Positions 32,024-42,754 of a DNA stretch of 64,000 nucleotides are shown here, piece by piece. Position 1 is the stretch's first letter. The number at the start of each line of letters is the position of its first letter. The stretch is from assembly GCA_037976565.1 (NCBI GenBank), contig CP137684.1, forward strand, positions 21,545,814 through 21,609,813. The letters run 5' to 3'. The translations under genes were made by a program, and so were the position numbers. Source of the DNA: Mesocentrotus franciscanus. Lineage: Eukaryota; Echinodermata; Echinoidea; Camarodonta; Strongylocentrotidae. Under the pieces are notes generated by a model. The model saw only the letters and a program-made list of their open reading frames with translations, made no database searches and had not been told where the DNA came from.

Positions 32024-32596
32024 TGGGGTGTTGCAAGAAAGTTGCGATTGATTGCAAGTTGCAAAATTTGCAACTGATATTTGCAATCGATTGCAACTCA
32101 ACTTTCTTGCAACGCCCCACTAGTCTCCTAAATTTCCTAGGATTAAAGTTTTAACAATTAAATTAAGTTAACTAGATACATACCGGTGTGTTGGCTCAGT
32201 CAGTAGAGCGTCCGCCTCACAACCGGGAGGTCGTGGGTTCGAACCCCGGCCGCGTCATACCAAAAGACGTTAAAAGATGGGAGTCGCTGCTACCTTGTTT
32301 GGCGTTCAACACTAAGGGATAGAGCAATGTCGATCTGGCGCTGCTCAGTGGCTGCCGGGCTCACGATCAATTGGGCACAAAGAATTTCCATTTTCGGTTT
32401 AATAAAATTTGGAGTGGACTATAAAAGATTATTATTATTATTATTATTAGCTTTTATTCTCCCCCTCTCTCGCTCTTACTAATGGGGCGTTGCAAGAAAG
32501 TCGAGTTGCGATCAATTGCAAATTTGCAATTAAACGCAAGACTTACGCTTGAGTTTGGGGATTTGCAATTGATTGCAACTTTCTTGCAATGCCCCA
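32024..32596. mobile_element. TAA-flanked compound element with a SINE in its spacer
   Basis: It has the same two-hairpin plan as 23691-24027, with TAA at 32021-32023 and 32597-32599 and ends TGGGGTGTTGCAAGAAAGTT and, in complement, TGGGGCATTGCAAGAAAGTT. The spacer (CTAGTCTCCTAAATTTCCT to CTTTTATTCTCC) is interrupted by about 265 bp of SINE. Confidence 0.85.
32184..32449 (+). mobile_element. tRNA-derived SINE with intact A and B boxes
   Basis: A tRNA-like head holds TGGCTCAGTCAGTAGAGCG (A box, 32192-32210) and GGTTCGAACCC (B box, 32236-32246), with a CAC triplet in the position of an anticodon. Unlike a tRNA gene it runs on into a body of about 190 bp and an ATT-repeat tail, so it is a SINE. 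Both promoter boxes match consensus, so RNA polymerase III transcription is plausible. It is inserted within the element at 32024-32596. Confidence 0.85.
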
Positions 32597-33017
32597 TAAG
32601 ACTGAAAAGGATTTGAGCCTGCACACTGATACTGATAGCTGATATGCACTAGCTTGTATCCCTAAATCTGTGAAGGTTGAGCAAAATCGATGCTTCGTCG
32701 TTGATTGCACAGGGAAAGGATGATCTCTTTACATGCAAAATTAAGGCGCACTTCCAATCCAGTTGAAATATTTGAGCACTGTTTTGTTATGTCCGAGTAA
32801 ATCAGATTGTAAGGTTAGCCCTCATAAGGGCCATCAATCAGAAGCATGAGAAATTGCGTTGGATAATTAATGGTAAGAGATTAAAAGTAAAAGATCTTTA
32901 AACAAGCTCACGCAGGTGAAAGAGGCCATTAATATTGCATATGAACGATAACGTTTGTTACCACAAGGTCCTTCTCTTTTATGTTAATTTGATGTTTACT
33001 TATTCATTATTTAAATC

Positions 33018-33145
33018 ATTTATTCATTCATTCATTCATTCATTCATTCATTCATTCATTCATGCATGCATTTATTTATTCATTTATCTATTTTATTCAT
33101 TCATTATTTATTTATTCATTTGCTTATTTATCTACTGATTTATTT
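33018..33145. repeat. ATTC/ATTT tetranucleotide microsatellite
   Basis: A near-pure run of TTCA tetramers (about 33022-33062) is followed by a degenerate ATTT/ATTC mixture. The open frame through it is a run of Ser, Phe, Ile and His and is not a gene. Confidence 0.9.
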
Positions 33146-33179
33146 ATTCATTCATTTCCAGAGCTACATTAATGTATCC

Positions 33180-33222
33180 TATTAAAACCCAACTTAATAT
33201 CAGGGTGGACTTCCCCTTTAAT
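33180..33222. repeat. Fragment of AGGGGAAGTCC-family end
   Basis: CAACTTAATATCAGGGTGGA and CTTCCCCTTTAA match the outer end of the family found at 7083 and 53480. Only about 40 bp remain. Confidence 0.6.
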
Positions 33223-33277
33223 GTCTGCCCTTACCCACTCTTCTCCTTAGGCACTATAAATCTGATTCTGTTCACCC

Positions 33278-33890
33278 CATCTCTGCTATGCATACATAAT
33301 ACATCAAAGATACCACAAAGCAGACATGTAATACTGTTTTCACACTGGCAAAATTTTGCTTAACCCCGGACTATGGGTGGGGTTAAAGGGGGGTCTTTGC
33401 CCCACCTATAGTCCGGGGTTAAGCTTATTCCACTTTCTGTTCAGACACGTATTTACCAAAGTGGGCTAGCCCCACCTACATGTATAGTATGGGGTTAGCT
33501 GGCCCTGCAAAATAGCAGGGCTAACCCCGCAATTGTGGTGCTAACTCCGTAATTGCGGTGCCAAGCAAAATGAATGAGAACAGAAACAAAAAATAGTCCG
33601 GGACTACGCAGTGGAGCGAATTAATGAATATTCACGCTATATGCCTATGGCTAGTACGGGGCTAATGAATTGCAGTGAGAAAAGCCAAAAAAGTTAGTCC
33701 GGGGTTAAGGATAGTACGGGGCTAAGCAAAGTACGGGGTTAAGCAAAACAAGTGTGAAAAGAGTATAGATGTACTAGGGTCCATGCTGAAACTGAAAGGC
33801 CTCATCTCTGCTATGCATACATAATGCATCAAAGATACCACAAAGCATACATGTAGATGTACTAGGGTCCATGCTGAAAGGCTAGAAGTA
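33278..33890. repeat. 85-bp tandem duplication, first copy carrying an insertion
   Basis: CATCTCTGCTATGCATACAT through AGACATG (33278-33330) continues at 33766 with TAGATGTACTAGGGTCCATG. The same sequence without interruption is at 33803-33888. The first copy is therefore the second copy plus a 435-bp element and a duplicated TA. Confidence 0.8.
33331..33765. mobile_element. TA-flanked 435-bp element with TTTTCACAC ends
   Basis: The left end ATACTGTTTTCACACTGG and, in complement, the right end TACTCTTTTCACACTTG are inverted. Internal phrases TTAACCCCGGACTA and GTACGGGGTTAAGC repeat many times in both senses, so it can fold into several stems. The neighbouring empty copy shows the target ATGTAGATG and proves the TA duplication (33329-33330, 33766-33767). 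No coding capacity. Confidence 0.85.
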
Positions 33891-35756
33891 GGCCCTGTTC
33901 AGACCTCAGACTACCAAAATTCATTGCACATGTATGGCTAGACGAAAAAACAAACAGTTAGTCACTTACATAGTAATTATTTAGTTTTTTAGTCATAAGA
34001 TCAGAGAACAAAACATATTATAGCAAAATGCATGTTTATGTTGTATGGAGAAAGACATGAGCCACCATCGTTAACAAAAACTCAAGGAATATGGGTCACG
34101 TTCTCATCTGGATGTAACATACGAAAACAGTATAACTGGGCAGAGCTTATAGCTACTGCACACAGATGATTGGCCAGCTGTCGTGCCAAAAGAACTCTTC
34201 AAAACTAGTTTCTTTATACAACGTTTCTTTATACGATGTTATTATCCAGTGTGTATGCTCCTTTCACATACATGTACATTGTTGCCCATAAAGTTGGATT
34301 AAACTTGTTAAACCTCTTTTCATAAAGTGATTGTACGAAAATGATTTATTCTTCACAGATAAAGTTTACCGTATATCTTCTTGATCACTTCATAAAAAGA
34401 GATTTGTTAAATTCATTCCACCTTTATGGTCAACAGCGTACTATATTGAGCGCCTTTTCATGGTAGCTCGGCTAAAGGCGGGGTAATAATATGATTGCAG
34501 GGTCCTCACAGAGAACAGTATTAATACTAATGAGGCTACCCTGGGTGAACAAGAGATGTTACTATCATTATTACAATGATTCTTAATACGATTCTTTTTA
34601 TACAAGTTCCACGTAACTTTGCTCTAGTGTGAAAGGCTCTTATATGTAAACACAGCCAAGAGAAAGGTAACTACATGTACTTCATCTTCCGAACCACCGA
34701 TGGTACATGTAGATGGACGGACGTGACTGCTACAGGACAAGATTAATCTATGAGCCTCAAGGACAATCCATCCAAGGGAAGAGCATCGACTTTGCTACAG
34801 ATTTTATCATTGATAATATTCCGCTTTTATAAAGTACTTAATACATCAACGATTTGGGATTTGTCAAGCCAAAGGCGATATTGCAAACAAATCGTACTAT
34901 GGTGTACGATGTGGAGGGGGGGGGGGTTGCAGTCGCTAACTTTTCCCTACCCCTGATGTTTTTTAATTGACTGTACTGAACCATCACCTCATACGCAAAC
35001 TGGTTTCTTAATACATTTCATACATACATACATACATACATACATGTACACATGCATCTTCGGTAGTACATATATATATTTTAGTGCCAAAATTAAAAAT
35101 TATCTGTTTTCAAAAAATGGTTATCAGTCAAAAACACATGAATTAAACTGACACGACAGTTGAAAGTCACTATAATGAAACTTATTCACGGTTTCGCCAT
35201 CCCCCCTTCCTCTACCTTCCCCTCTCATCTCTCCCTTCCCCCTCTCCTCCATTCCTCCCTCTCTACCTCTTCCTCCATTCCTCTTTCCTTCCCACTCAAT
35301 TAGTTCTCGTCTTTTCCCTCAATGGCCTTTCACTCTCCCTTCTCATCAATGCCTCTTTAATACGCTCTTCCTTCTTATCCCAAAGCAACAAGCACTTATT
35401 AATCCTTCACTGATTGAAGTACTAGTATACCTTCATAAGAATAGTGGGTAGAAAATGAGTTTGCAAGGTTCCTTGTGCATGAAGGACATTAGAGCACCTT
35501 CATGAAGTTAATGAATTACTCATTAGAAGCAAATCATTAGCGAGTAACAGCTCTTGATAAACAGATGTTAGTCTGCCGTAAAGACTGTGATCAATCTGAT
35601 TCAATTACAGAGAAAGATCAATTACTTGTCCTGCAGAGTTCAAAGTCATGATGCTGAATGGATGTAATATGTGATTTATGATGGCAGGGAAAGATTGAAA
35701 AGTTTTGGGCTGAGATGTGTTTCAATAGGTGATGTCATATATTGGCAATAAATACA
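33891..35756. other. Non-coding with small repeats
   Basis: At 34436-34545 a palindromic block (GAGCGCCTTTTCATGG, GCTAAAGGCGGGG) is joined to a sequence also found reversed at 10386-10442. CATA repeats lie at 35022-35045, a pyrimidine-rich tract at about 35195-35350 and a G-run near 34915. No exon-like signal. Confidence 0.4.
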
Positions 35757-35934
35757 ATCATCATCATCATCATCATCATCACCAACTCAGTCATCATTTA
35801 CCATCATCACTATCAATATAACTCATCATCATCACCACCATCAGCATCATCGATTCAATTATCATCACTTACCTTCAGCATCATCTTCATCATGATGATC
35901 ATCATTATCATCATTATTGTTACCATCATCAACA
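35757..35934. repeat. Degenerate CAT trinucleotide tract
   Basis: CAT/ATC triplets, pure at the start and increasingly mixed with ACC and AGC. It continues beyond the element at 35937-36165, which appears to have inserted into it. Confidence 0.8.
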
Positions 35935-35936
35935 TA

Positions 35937-36165
35937 CAATTAACACCTAAATTATTCATACCCTTATCAAGTTTTGTAATGTTTTAAGGATGTGAAAATT
36001 GATTTGTCCCTATTTGTGTTTCATTAGATTGTGATATATTAAGCTTAGATCTAAAAGTACTCAACAGAGGCCCTAATTCAACCAGTCCACCTTTATTTCT
36101 TGAGTTACGAAAATCACAAAAAACATCAAATTTACAAGGCGTATGAATAATTTAGTTGTTAACTG
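35937..36165. mobile_element. TA-flanked miniature element, copy 2
   Basis: The ends CAATTAACACCTAAATTATT and, in complement, CAGTTAACAACTAAATTATT lie between TA at 35935-35936 and TA at 36166-36167. It is the reverse-oriented relative of 2896-3132; AGGGCCTCTGTTGAGTAC on its minus strand matches that copy. CAT repeats flank both sides. Confidence 0.8.
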
Positions 36166-36167
36166 TA

Positions 36168-36265
36168 ACATCATCATCATCCTCGTCCTCCTTCTCCTTC
36201 TCCTTCTCCTCCTCCTCCTTCTCCTTCTCGTCCTCCTCCTCCTTTTCCTTCTCCTCCTCCTTATT
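36168..36265. repeat. CTC/TTC pyrimidine tract
   Basis: ATC triplets grade into CTCCTT and CTCCTC. On the minus strand this reads as a long Arg run fused in frame to the exon at 36297, but it lies beyond that exon's donor and should be intron. Confidence 0.85.
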
Positions 36266-36296
36266 ATCATAATAAATATTTGAGTAGATCTCTTAC

Positions 36297-36401
36297 CTGG
36301 CAATGGGCTGTAGTTGGGAGAGCTGTCATACATATCCCGCTCCTTTGGCTTTGCAGCAAGCATTCTAACCGGTGAGTTAGACTGACGGTTTACATGGGAA
36401 C
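36297..36401 (-). CDS. Internal coding exon of unrecognised minus-strand gene
   Basis: An acceptor (CTTTACCAG) and donor (GTAAGA) enclose 105 nt on the minus strand: GT, 34 codons and a final G. The peptide begins SHVNRQSNSPVRM and includes KERDMYDSSPNYSPLP; it is Ser/Pro rich and looks disordered, of the kind often phosphorylated. The entry phase fits the G left by the exons at 41886-42024 and 45936-45976; the exit phase fits the exon at 3306-3388. The open frame continues past the donor into an Arg run from the pyrimidine tract, which is unlikely to be coding. Family not recognised. Confidence 0.7.
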
Positions 36402-38000
36402 CTGGTAAAGACATAACAATAAATACAACATATGGCTTCAAACCAAACTATTCAACACAGTAAAGCTAGGTACAGTACCTAAGGTTCTAAGACACATGCT
36501 TTCGCTACAAGTGCTCCACAGCAAATATCCTAAACTTATAAAATGTTTAACTTTGACACTGAAAAAGACACATGTATAAAATAAGCATTTTAATAAATTA
36601 TACCAATCACTAAAACATATTTTGCACTTGATGTAAGGGGTTCCATGTTGTTTTACTATATTCAAAGTATGAGCTTCAAATATTACTTCTACAAAGAGAT
36701 GTTACCGCTTAAATACACTCTCAGTAAACATAAAAACGACTTGTGGAGTAGACTAGTCGACGCATGCGTACATGTACGGAACCCAAGTCGGACGGGGGTT
36801 CCATGAGTGGGGTTTCATGTTATCCTTTGTTTTCTTCATATAAGTAGTCCTTAACCTATAGAATGCCAGGTACAGTTTTTAAAAGACGATTTCACACATT
36901 CTTGCTATAAACAAATTATATTTTCTGATGATTGGTGCATTGTTACCCTAAACCTATCCTAAAACCCACTTGCTACCCTAACATTGACCCTGTGTCTTTA
37001 ATGATTTGAAGCCAGGAGTAATTGTCGCTGAATCACAGTGGATACAGCATTGTCATCAGATAGCACCTCTTTCCCTCTTTCAAAAAAAATTCAACTTATA
37101 GTCTTCAAGTTACTAGACTACATGAATATGCTCTTCTGCAATACTACGCTACCCAAGTTTACAAAACATTTTTTTCAGGGAACGCTCAAATTTTGTATTC
37201 ACATAGCTCTTGCTTCGTGATTATTTGTACTGATAACCAGTTTTACAATATTTGCAATGAGTATCTCAAGCAAATCTAAGACTGGGGAGGAGGGAGAGGG
37301 GAGGGGGAGAGGGGGAGGAGAGGGGGAGAGGCTCCGTTGGTGATAGACTGCACTAACAATAGTTCAGGCTCTGTATTATTGACTCACGGTCTGTTCCATA
37401 CATGCATGAAACAATGATTTAGAGCGCCATTTTCCATATTTGAGATCCTACATCTTAAACATTCAAATTTACATCCAGCAAAAAATGCATGAATGCAATC
37501 ATATTTTAAACTATATGTGTTTCAAAACCATGATTCTAGGTTTAAAAAATTGGTTCAAGAATGTACCCTAAGTATTGCAGCCTTACTTTGTTTCATTAAG
37601 AGGGGGAGGGGGAGGGGGAGGGGGCATATTTAGCTACTGCAATCCTCAAGCCTGGATACATATTTTACAATCCAGGGCCCTTGCTATTGGAGACACGTCG
37701 CAAGAACAGATATCAGCTACTGCAATTCTTGCATTTGATTGGCTGATAGCAACTATGTCATATAATTTTATCCCTAGCACGTTTTAAGAAAGAGGGCCCA
37801 GATCTTAAGTCAATAACTGTACAAGGTTTGATGTCTTAAATCAATATTTAAACATTCTAAAGGTAGTTCTTTTTATCACTTTTTCATTAAAGTAACACTT
37901 GTTGAAAATTGCGCATTATTTATCAGCCATTTGATAGGATGTAAAGAAAAGATCAGGCCAAAGGAACAGTAGCAAGTATGGTTACATAGACAGGTGACTC
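36402..38000. other. Intron with G-rich tracts
   Basis: No coding signal. GGGGAGG-type runs at 37282-37332 and GGGGGA repeats at 37600-37625 could form quadruplexes. GGGTTCCATG near 36798 is a small palindromic patch. Confidence 0.45.
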
Positions 38001-38004
38001 AGTT

Positions 38005-38215
38005 ATTTCTTTCTTTCTCTTTTCTTCTTTCCTCCTTCTTCTTCGTCCTGCTTCTTCTTCTTCTTTGTCCTGCTTTTTCTTCTTCTTCGTCTTGTCATCT
38101 TCTTCTTCCTCATCTTGCTCCTGCTTCTTTTTGTCCTCCTCCTCCTTCTCCTCCTTCTCCTCATTCTTCTTTCTCTTCTCTTTCTTGTTCTTGTTCTTCT
38201 CCTCTTTATTCTTTC
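38005..38215. repeat. TTC/CTT pyrimidine tract
   Basis: About 200 bp of nearly pure pyrimidine on the plus strand, mainly CTTCTT with TCCT and TTGT interruptions. The open frames of Ser, Leu and Phe are artefacts. Confidence 0.9.
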
Positions 38216-38667
38216 CTTTTGTGCATTTATTACTAACTTGAAAGGAAAATATGTATTAAAATCTCATGAGACATCTTTCTGTTTATTTATAAATAAAAAT
38301 GAAGTCTTTATTTTTATTGGTCCTCAATATCCTAAATCCATGGGATGGATATGTTACTCTAACCAAGGAAACATGTTCAGCAGTACTGTATTTTATCTCC
38401 TGCTGAGACTGAGAGCCAGAGAGGCAGTAACTCATATTTATAGAACTCTTGCATAGAGTTTAAAACATCTTTCTGTCTCTGATCAGACAATATAACAACC
38501 TACATGCATTCAAGTGTAGATGCCTATTAAAATGGACCCTCCATAAAACATAATATCACATTCTTTTTAAAGAATCCTGAACATTGATTAAATCTGTAAT
38601 TGCAGATCAAGACGTTGAGTTTATCCGATGAATGCACTTTCCATTTAGGCTTCCTAATCGTCTGTTG

Positions 38668-39113
38668 AGAGCCAGAAGGGTGTTATGTCTGTGTTAACCC
38701 GTTGAATTCTGAATCCTGTCATTCCCATTGACTTAGTACAGGAACAACCTGGGGGTGTTTCACAAAGACTAAGATTGACTTTAAGTTGGACTTAACTATG
38801 GCAGGCCATTCATGCCACTGTTTGCTCTCACCATTTACTGGCATTATTGGTCTCTCAGGGGACTTACAAATCATGGTCACATATCTACAGAATTTATGTT
38901 TTTTGATAGTTCATTATTGAAGGAAAACATACACTGTATTATCTAAAGATCATAATTACACTGTAAGAGACCAATGGTGAGAGAAACCAGTGGCATGATT
39001 GGCCTGCCATAGTTAAGTCAAACTTAAAGTCGATCTTAGTCTCTGTGAAACACCCCCCAGTTTCCTGTAGGCAAAAGGTTAATTTAGTATAACAGCTAAA
39101 GCCCTTCTGGCTC
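38668..39113. mobile_element. Element with GAGCCAGAAGGG ends, split by another element
   Basis: GAGCCAGAAGGGTGTTA at the left and the complement-type end AAAGCCCTTCTGGCTC at the right bracket the miniature element at 38751-39058. The outer element alone would be about 140 bp. The end motif is shared with the hairpin at 26528-26577. Confidence 0.55.
38751..39058. mobile_element. GGGGGTGTTTCACAAAG miniature element, copy 2
   Basis: GGGGGTGTTTCACAAAGACT at the left pairs with its complement at the right; ACTATGGCAGGCCATTCATG and its complement extend the arms. It is 308 bp and more symmetrical than copy 1 at 29519. Confidence 0.8.
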
Positions 39114-39789
39114 CGATCAGATGTCATGCCACTCATGTGTAAACAAGAACACCTTCAAAAGACAAAAATCTGGCCCAAAATATACAATTTCTTGTTAATG
39201 CTTCTGAAGGTTCTCGCATTCTTGCTTTATAACATCTTCTCCTACAACAATACTCTGCACTCCATTCCTCCACATACACTTCAGCCCTTCACTTAAACAT
39301 TATACAGTACCTAATCATAATCCTAAACCAAAACCTACCTGCAACCATAATTCTAAAGCTATGATTTTCATGAAATTAAACTCAGAGCAATTAATGCCAA
39401 AGTATATCACCATCTGAATGTTCTGTATTGTTATGTGTGTTTTTTTGCAAATAAATGCCATTATGCTGTAAATATAAATGGAAATATATATATGTATATG
39501 AACAATCATCAACTATTAAAGAAATGGTTTTTAAATGATCTAAATGACTGTAAACTACTTCATTTGTAAATAATGAAGAAAAATACAAGAGAAATCTTCT
39601 TTTTTGGCAATATATATACCATGTGAAGTAACAATATTATAATGAACATTGAACATGACTGCAAAGGCTTTCAAGGAATCAACTTAAGGGCCTATTGTAT
39701 TGCCTGCAGAGCCATGTTCTAATTACATGTATATGTCATTATATTGTTATCTTTCAGTTTAATAGTGATGCATACTGCTATTTAAGTTG
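39114..39789. other. Non-coding, nothing recognised
   Basis: AT-rich intron-like sequence with TATATA runs near 39480-39500. No exon signal. Confidence 0.35.
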
Positions 39790-40344
39790 GCTTAAGTTTA
39801 ATTGAATTGAACTTCGTTTCCAATCACAGTAAAAATGACATTATACATTGTTGTAAAAAATAGGTGAAGAAAGATATACATTGAATATATATATACACAT
39901 TGGAAAAACAAAAAACAAAGAAGACATAATTGATTCTACTAACAGTATAAAATGGAAAAAGGTGCATCCGTAAAAGCCACAGGGGCTTGATGAATGGGCA
40001 CACCCTGAGCGCGTCACAATGTAATTAACAATATAAAGCTCAGTCTGTTGGAAAAGAGTAAAGGGATAAACAACGCATACAAATACAAGATATCATTTAA
40101 GAAAATCATACAATGCCAAGAAGTGCTGCTTAAGTTTACGTTTAAACGATTTGGTGAACTGAATTGATTGTAAAGAATGTTGTAATGTGTCATTATGGCG
40201 AAGAGAAATTGCAACAGTGCTGGAAGATACTTTCCACTGGTGAAACTTAGAGGCATTCCTTGTATTGTAATTGTGTATTGTAGCATTCGTATAGGACATT
40301 TCTTTCAAAGCATCAGGTAATGTATTAGTAGTGAACCATTGCAT
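39790..40344 (-). mobile_element. LINE 3' end, truncated and decayed
   Basis: The minus-strand frame from 40344 contains HNYNTRNASKFHQ and, further on, KSFKRKLKQHFLALYD. These are hallmarks of the C-terminal tail of jockey-like or related non-LTR reverse transcriptases (NYNTRN, then SFKRxLKxxLL). The tail continues through a hairpin-like AAGCCCCTGTGGCTTTTACG to a CAATTCAATTAAA end. One frameshift separates two overlapping frames. This LINE type differs from the L2-like fragments at 12 and 24.7 kb. Confidence 0.65.
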
Positions 40345-40820
40345 TATTAAAGAAGTTGGTAATTTGTGTATTTATGATTTTCTGCAAGTCTTTGTAATAA
40401 TCTACATGTACATGTGAAGTGTAATAAAGAAGAACAGGAGAAAAGAAATCATCTACTTTAAAGAATGTACTTAATACAATATAGTATATTAAGAATTTTA
40501 TATATCCAGTATTATCCAGATAATGAAGCTGATATGAAACAACAAATTATGAACGGGAGAAGGGGGAGGGGTATTCCATTAGAGAGCAAATTACTTTCCA
40601 TGCACACAGCATACAAACACATTGAAATGACTCTTTGAGTCTAGAGAATTATTATTATTAGAGAAGACATGCATATATAGTACATTAAATTCAACATGCA
40701 AATTCGCAACAATGAATCTGTGAAGAATACATATTGAAGTTGATAAAAATTACAGGTACACAGTAAAAAATACTGAGCTAAAAACAATACATTGTTTATT
40801 CATGTTGTTTTGTCCATATA
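40345..40820. other. Non-coding, nothing recognised
   Basis: AT-rich; no repeats or exon signals assigned. Confidence 0.35.
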
Positions 40821-41450
40821 CGTGCCTTCACGGTTGTTTCATCGCAAAGCATGCCGGGACAGATTTCTAGTAGGGCAGTAGATTTTCACCTTCGCCGCAC
40901 TCAGCTGTTCCATTGCCAACAACTGTCCTGTCGTATCAACATCATAATCTTGTACAGGATGCGTTATTCTGCAGTGATTTTCTTTAATTCTAGTATCATT
41001 TGTACAGTAAGAAACCAAAGTTTGTGATTATGTATTTTTATGACGATCCTTCAAAAAATAAAGCTGATAATACGAAGTAAAGTAGGCTAATGAGAGTGGG
41101 TTCCTTTGTATGAATATGTAGTCCCATATGTTCAAATGTGTGTGTGTGTGCAGTTTGCGTCAGTGGTTTGCCTTTTTAAGCTGCTAAACATTCGTGTTTT
41201 AGGTTGAAGGATGGTCATAAAAATACATAATCACAGACTTTGGTTTCTTACCGTACAAATGATACTGGAATGAAAGAAAATCACTGCAGAATAACAGATC
41301 CTGTACAAGATTATGATGTCATGTTGATTCGACAGGATAAAAATCCCGTTGTTGGCAATGGAACAGCTGATCGCGGCGAAGGTGAAAATCTACTGCCGTA
41401 CTAGAAATTTGTCCCGGCATGCTTTGCGATGAAACAACCGTGAAGGCACA
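40821..41450. mobile_element. Large foldback element (235-245-bp arms, 149-bp loop)
   Basis: CGTGCCTTCACGGTTGTTTC at 40821 is matched in complement at 41450, and the pairing continues for about 235-245 nt through GCAAAGCATGCCGGGACA, CAGTAGATTTTCACCTTCGC and TCTTGTACAGGAT to TGATTATGTATTTTTATGA. The two arms differ by small indels (the right arm has about 12 extra bp). The loop 41055-41203 contains a TG run and no coding frame. A clear target duplication is not visible. The inner arm contains GAAACCAAAG near a run of AT. Confidence 0.8.
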
Positions 41451-41885
41451 TATTATGAACCAACAGATCTGTACATTTATTTGTCCTTTCATTCATACGC
41501 CGATGATGTGTATGTACATTAGGGACATAAGGTTAACTCTGACATTATTGATTTGTGAGTAAAAAAAGGCTAAAAATACTGAAGTATCAACTTGGAACTA
41601 AGCAAAAGAAGAGCTGAAATATTACTCATGTCTTCAAAAGATAAACAGTTTAATACATGAGGGGATACATACATCTAGAATACATAATTTCCAACTTTTT
41701 TTCTGTTTTTCAATAGTAATGCTCATACAGATTTTCACTGGCAGGTTTGCTCAACAGCGTTCTCAGGTTCCTTATGTGTGTTTACACCTTAATAAATAGA
41801 GTACCTGAGACCTAGAGTGTCTCTGGGCACACCAAGGTTTATGGTTCCTAGAGACTCCTGATTCTCTTATCATCTTTAAGCTTAC
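41451..41885. other. Intron next to the first exon at 41886
   Basis: AT-rich with no repeat assigned. The minus-strand GTAAGC donor of the neighbouring exon lies at 41885-41880. Confidence 0.4.
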
Positions 41886-42024
41886 CGTCATCATCTTCAT
41901 GGAAAGAGCGTTCCAAGCGCTCTCTCCATTCTGCCAAGTGGTTCACTGGACTCAGCTCCCCACCGCTGCTCTCGCTTCCTGTGCGAAGGCTCCTGTTCAG
42001 AGCTGACCGGATCATTCCAGGCAT
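41886..42024 (-). CDS. Alternative first coding exon (47 codons) of unrecognised gene
   Basis: On the minus strand an ATG at 42024-42022 (G at -3) opens 46 codons plus one G, then a GTAAGC donor. An in-frame TAA lies 12 codons upstream with no AG acceptor between, so this should be a true start codon with 5' UTR before it. The peptide starts MPGMIRSALNRSLRTG, has a Ser/Gly/Glu linker and then HLAEWRERLERSF, which could form a short amphipathic helix, before an acidic HEDDD end. The exit phase matches the exon at 36297. Codon choice looks like real coding sequence compared with the AT-rich flanks. Because coding exons of the same phase lie further upstream (45936-45976), this is best read as an internal promoter giving a shorter protein. 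Confidence 0.65.
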
Positions 42025-42754
42025 GGCAACAGAGGGGACAACAAGGATTGGACAACGTTACAGAATGGTTTCAAAGTCCTTTCCCTCCAAATGCGGGGTT
42101 ATTTCCCAAATTAGGCACGGCACACGGGCACAGCAAAGTTGGTTAGATTATTTCAGAGCAAATCATTCTAGACCTTGCAGACACCTCATACCGGTAGTCC
42201 TATTAATGTGAAGAGTTATTGGAAAGTGAGTTAAAAGATGTTAGAGGATAGTCTTGAAGGCCTGTCCAACCTTATGCAGCGTTACTTCCAAACTGGTTCA
42301 GACTACAACTCAGAACGGTTTACAAGACTTTATTCATCCAAGTACAAAGCTGATTCCAGTTTGAATTACAGAATTACATCCAAACTGAACACACCACAGC
42401 AACATTTGTTAGTTTGAGTAAATCACATAAGATCAGATATAAAGCAGCCTTGAAGTTCACACATGGTTCAAAGTCCACTGGTCAAAACAATAACTACAAA
42501 ACGCATGTGGAAGTTAGCAAAGAAACAAATTAATCAACCATGAAAACTAGACTCTGATGTGTAAACGTGGATTAAGAAGAGCATGTAGAAACAGTAACCA
42601 TTGCACTGGCGGACACACTTCAAGAAGCCATATTGTAGGTACGGGCCAAATATAAATATCCTCCCGAGCAGAGGACAGTACTTCAAACTACGTTCTTCAT
42701 GGCAGGAATGACATGGAGGAATGACATGGAGGAATGACATCAGACCACTTCCAA
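42025..42754. other. Upstream region of the 41.9-kb first exon
   Basis: Expected to contain 5' UTR and promoter of the minus-strand transcript starting near 42.1 kb. I see no clear TATA or initiator match. A 14-bp unit ATGACATGGAGGA is repeated about three times at 42708-42740. Confidence 0.4.

Noticed and set aside
32187..32258. tRNA gene with A and B boxes and a CAC anticodon-like triplet
   Set aside because: The tRNA-like part continues into a SINE body and ATT tail and sits inside another repeat; it is a retroposon head, not a tRNA gene.
36073..36441. 122-codon minus-strand frame with a long Arg run
   Set aside because: Only the part between the acceptor at 36401 and donor at 36297 is credible; the Arg run is intronic simple sequence and the last part lies in a transposable element.
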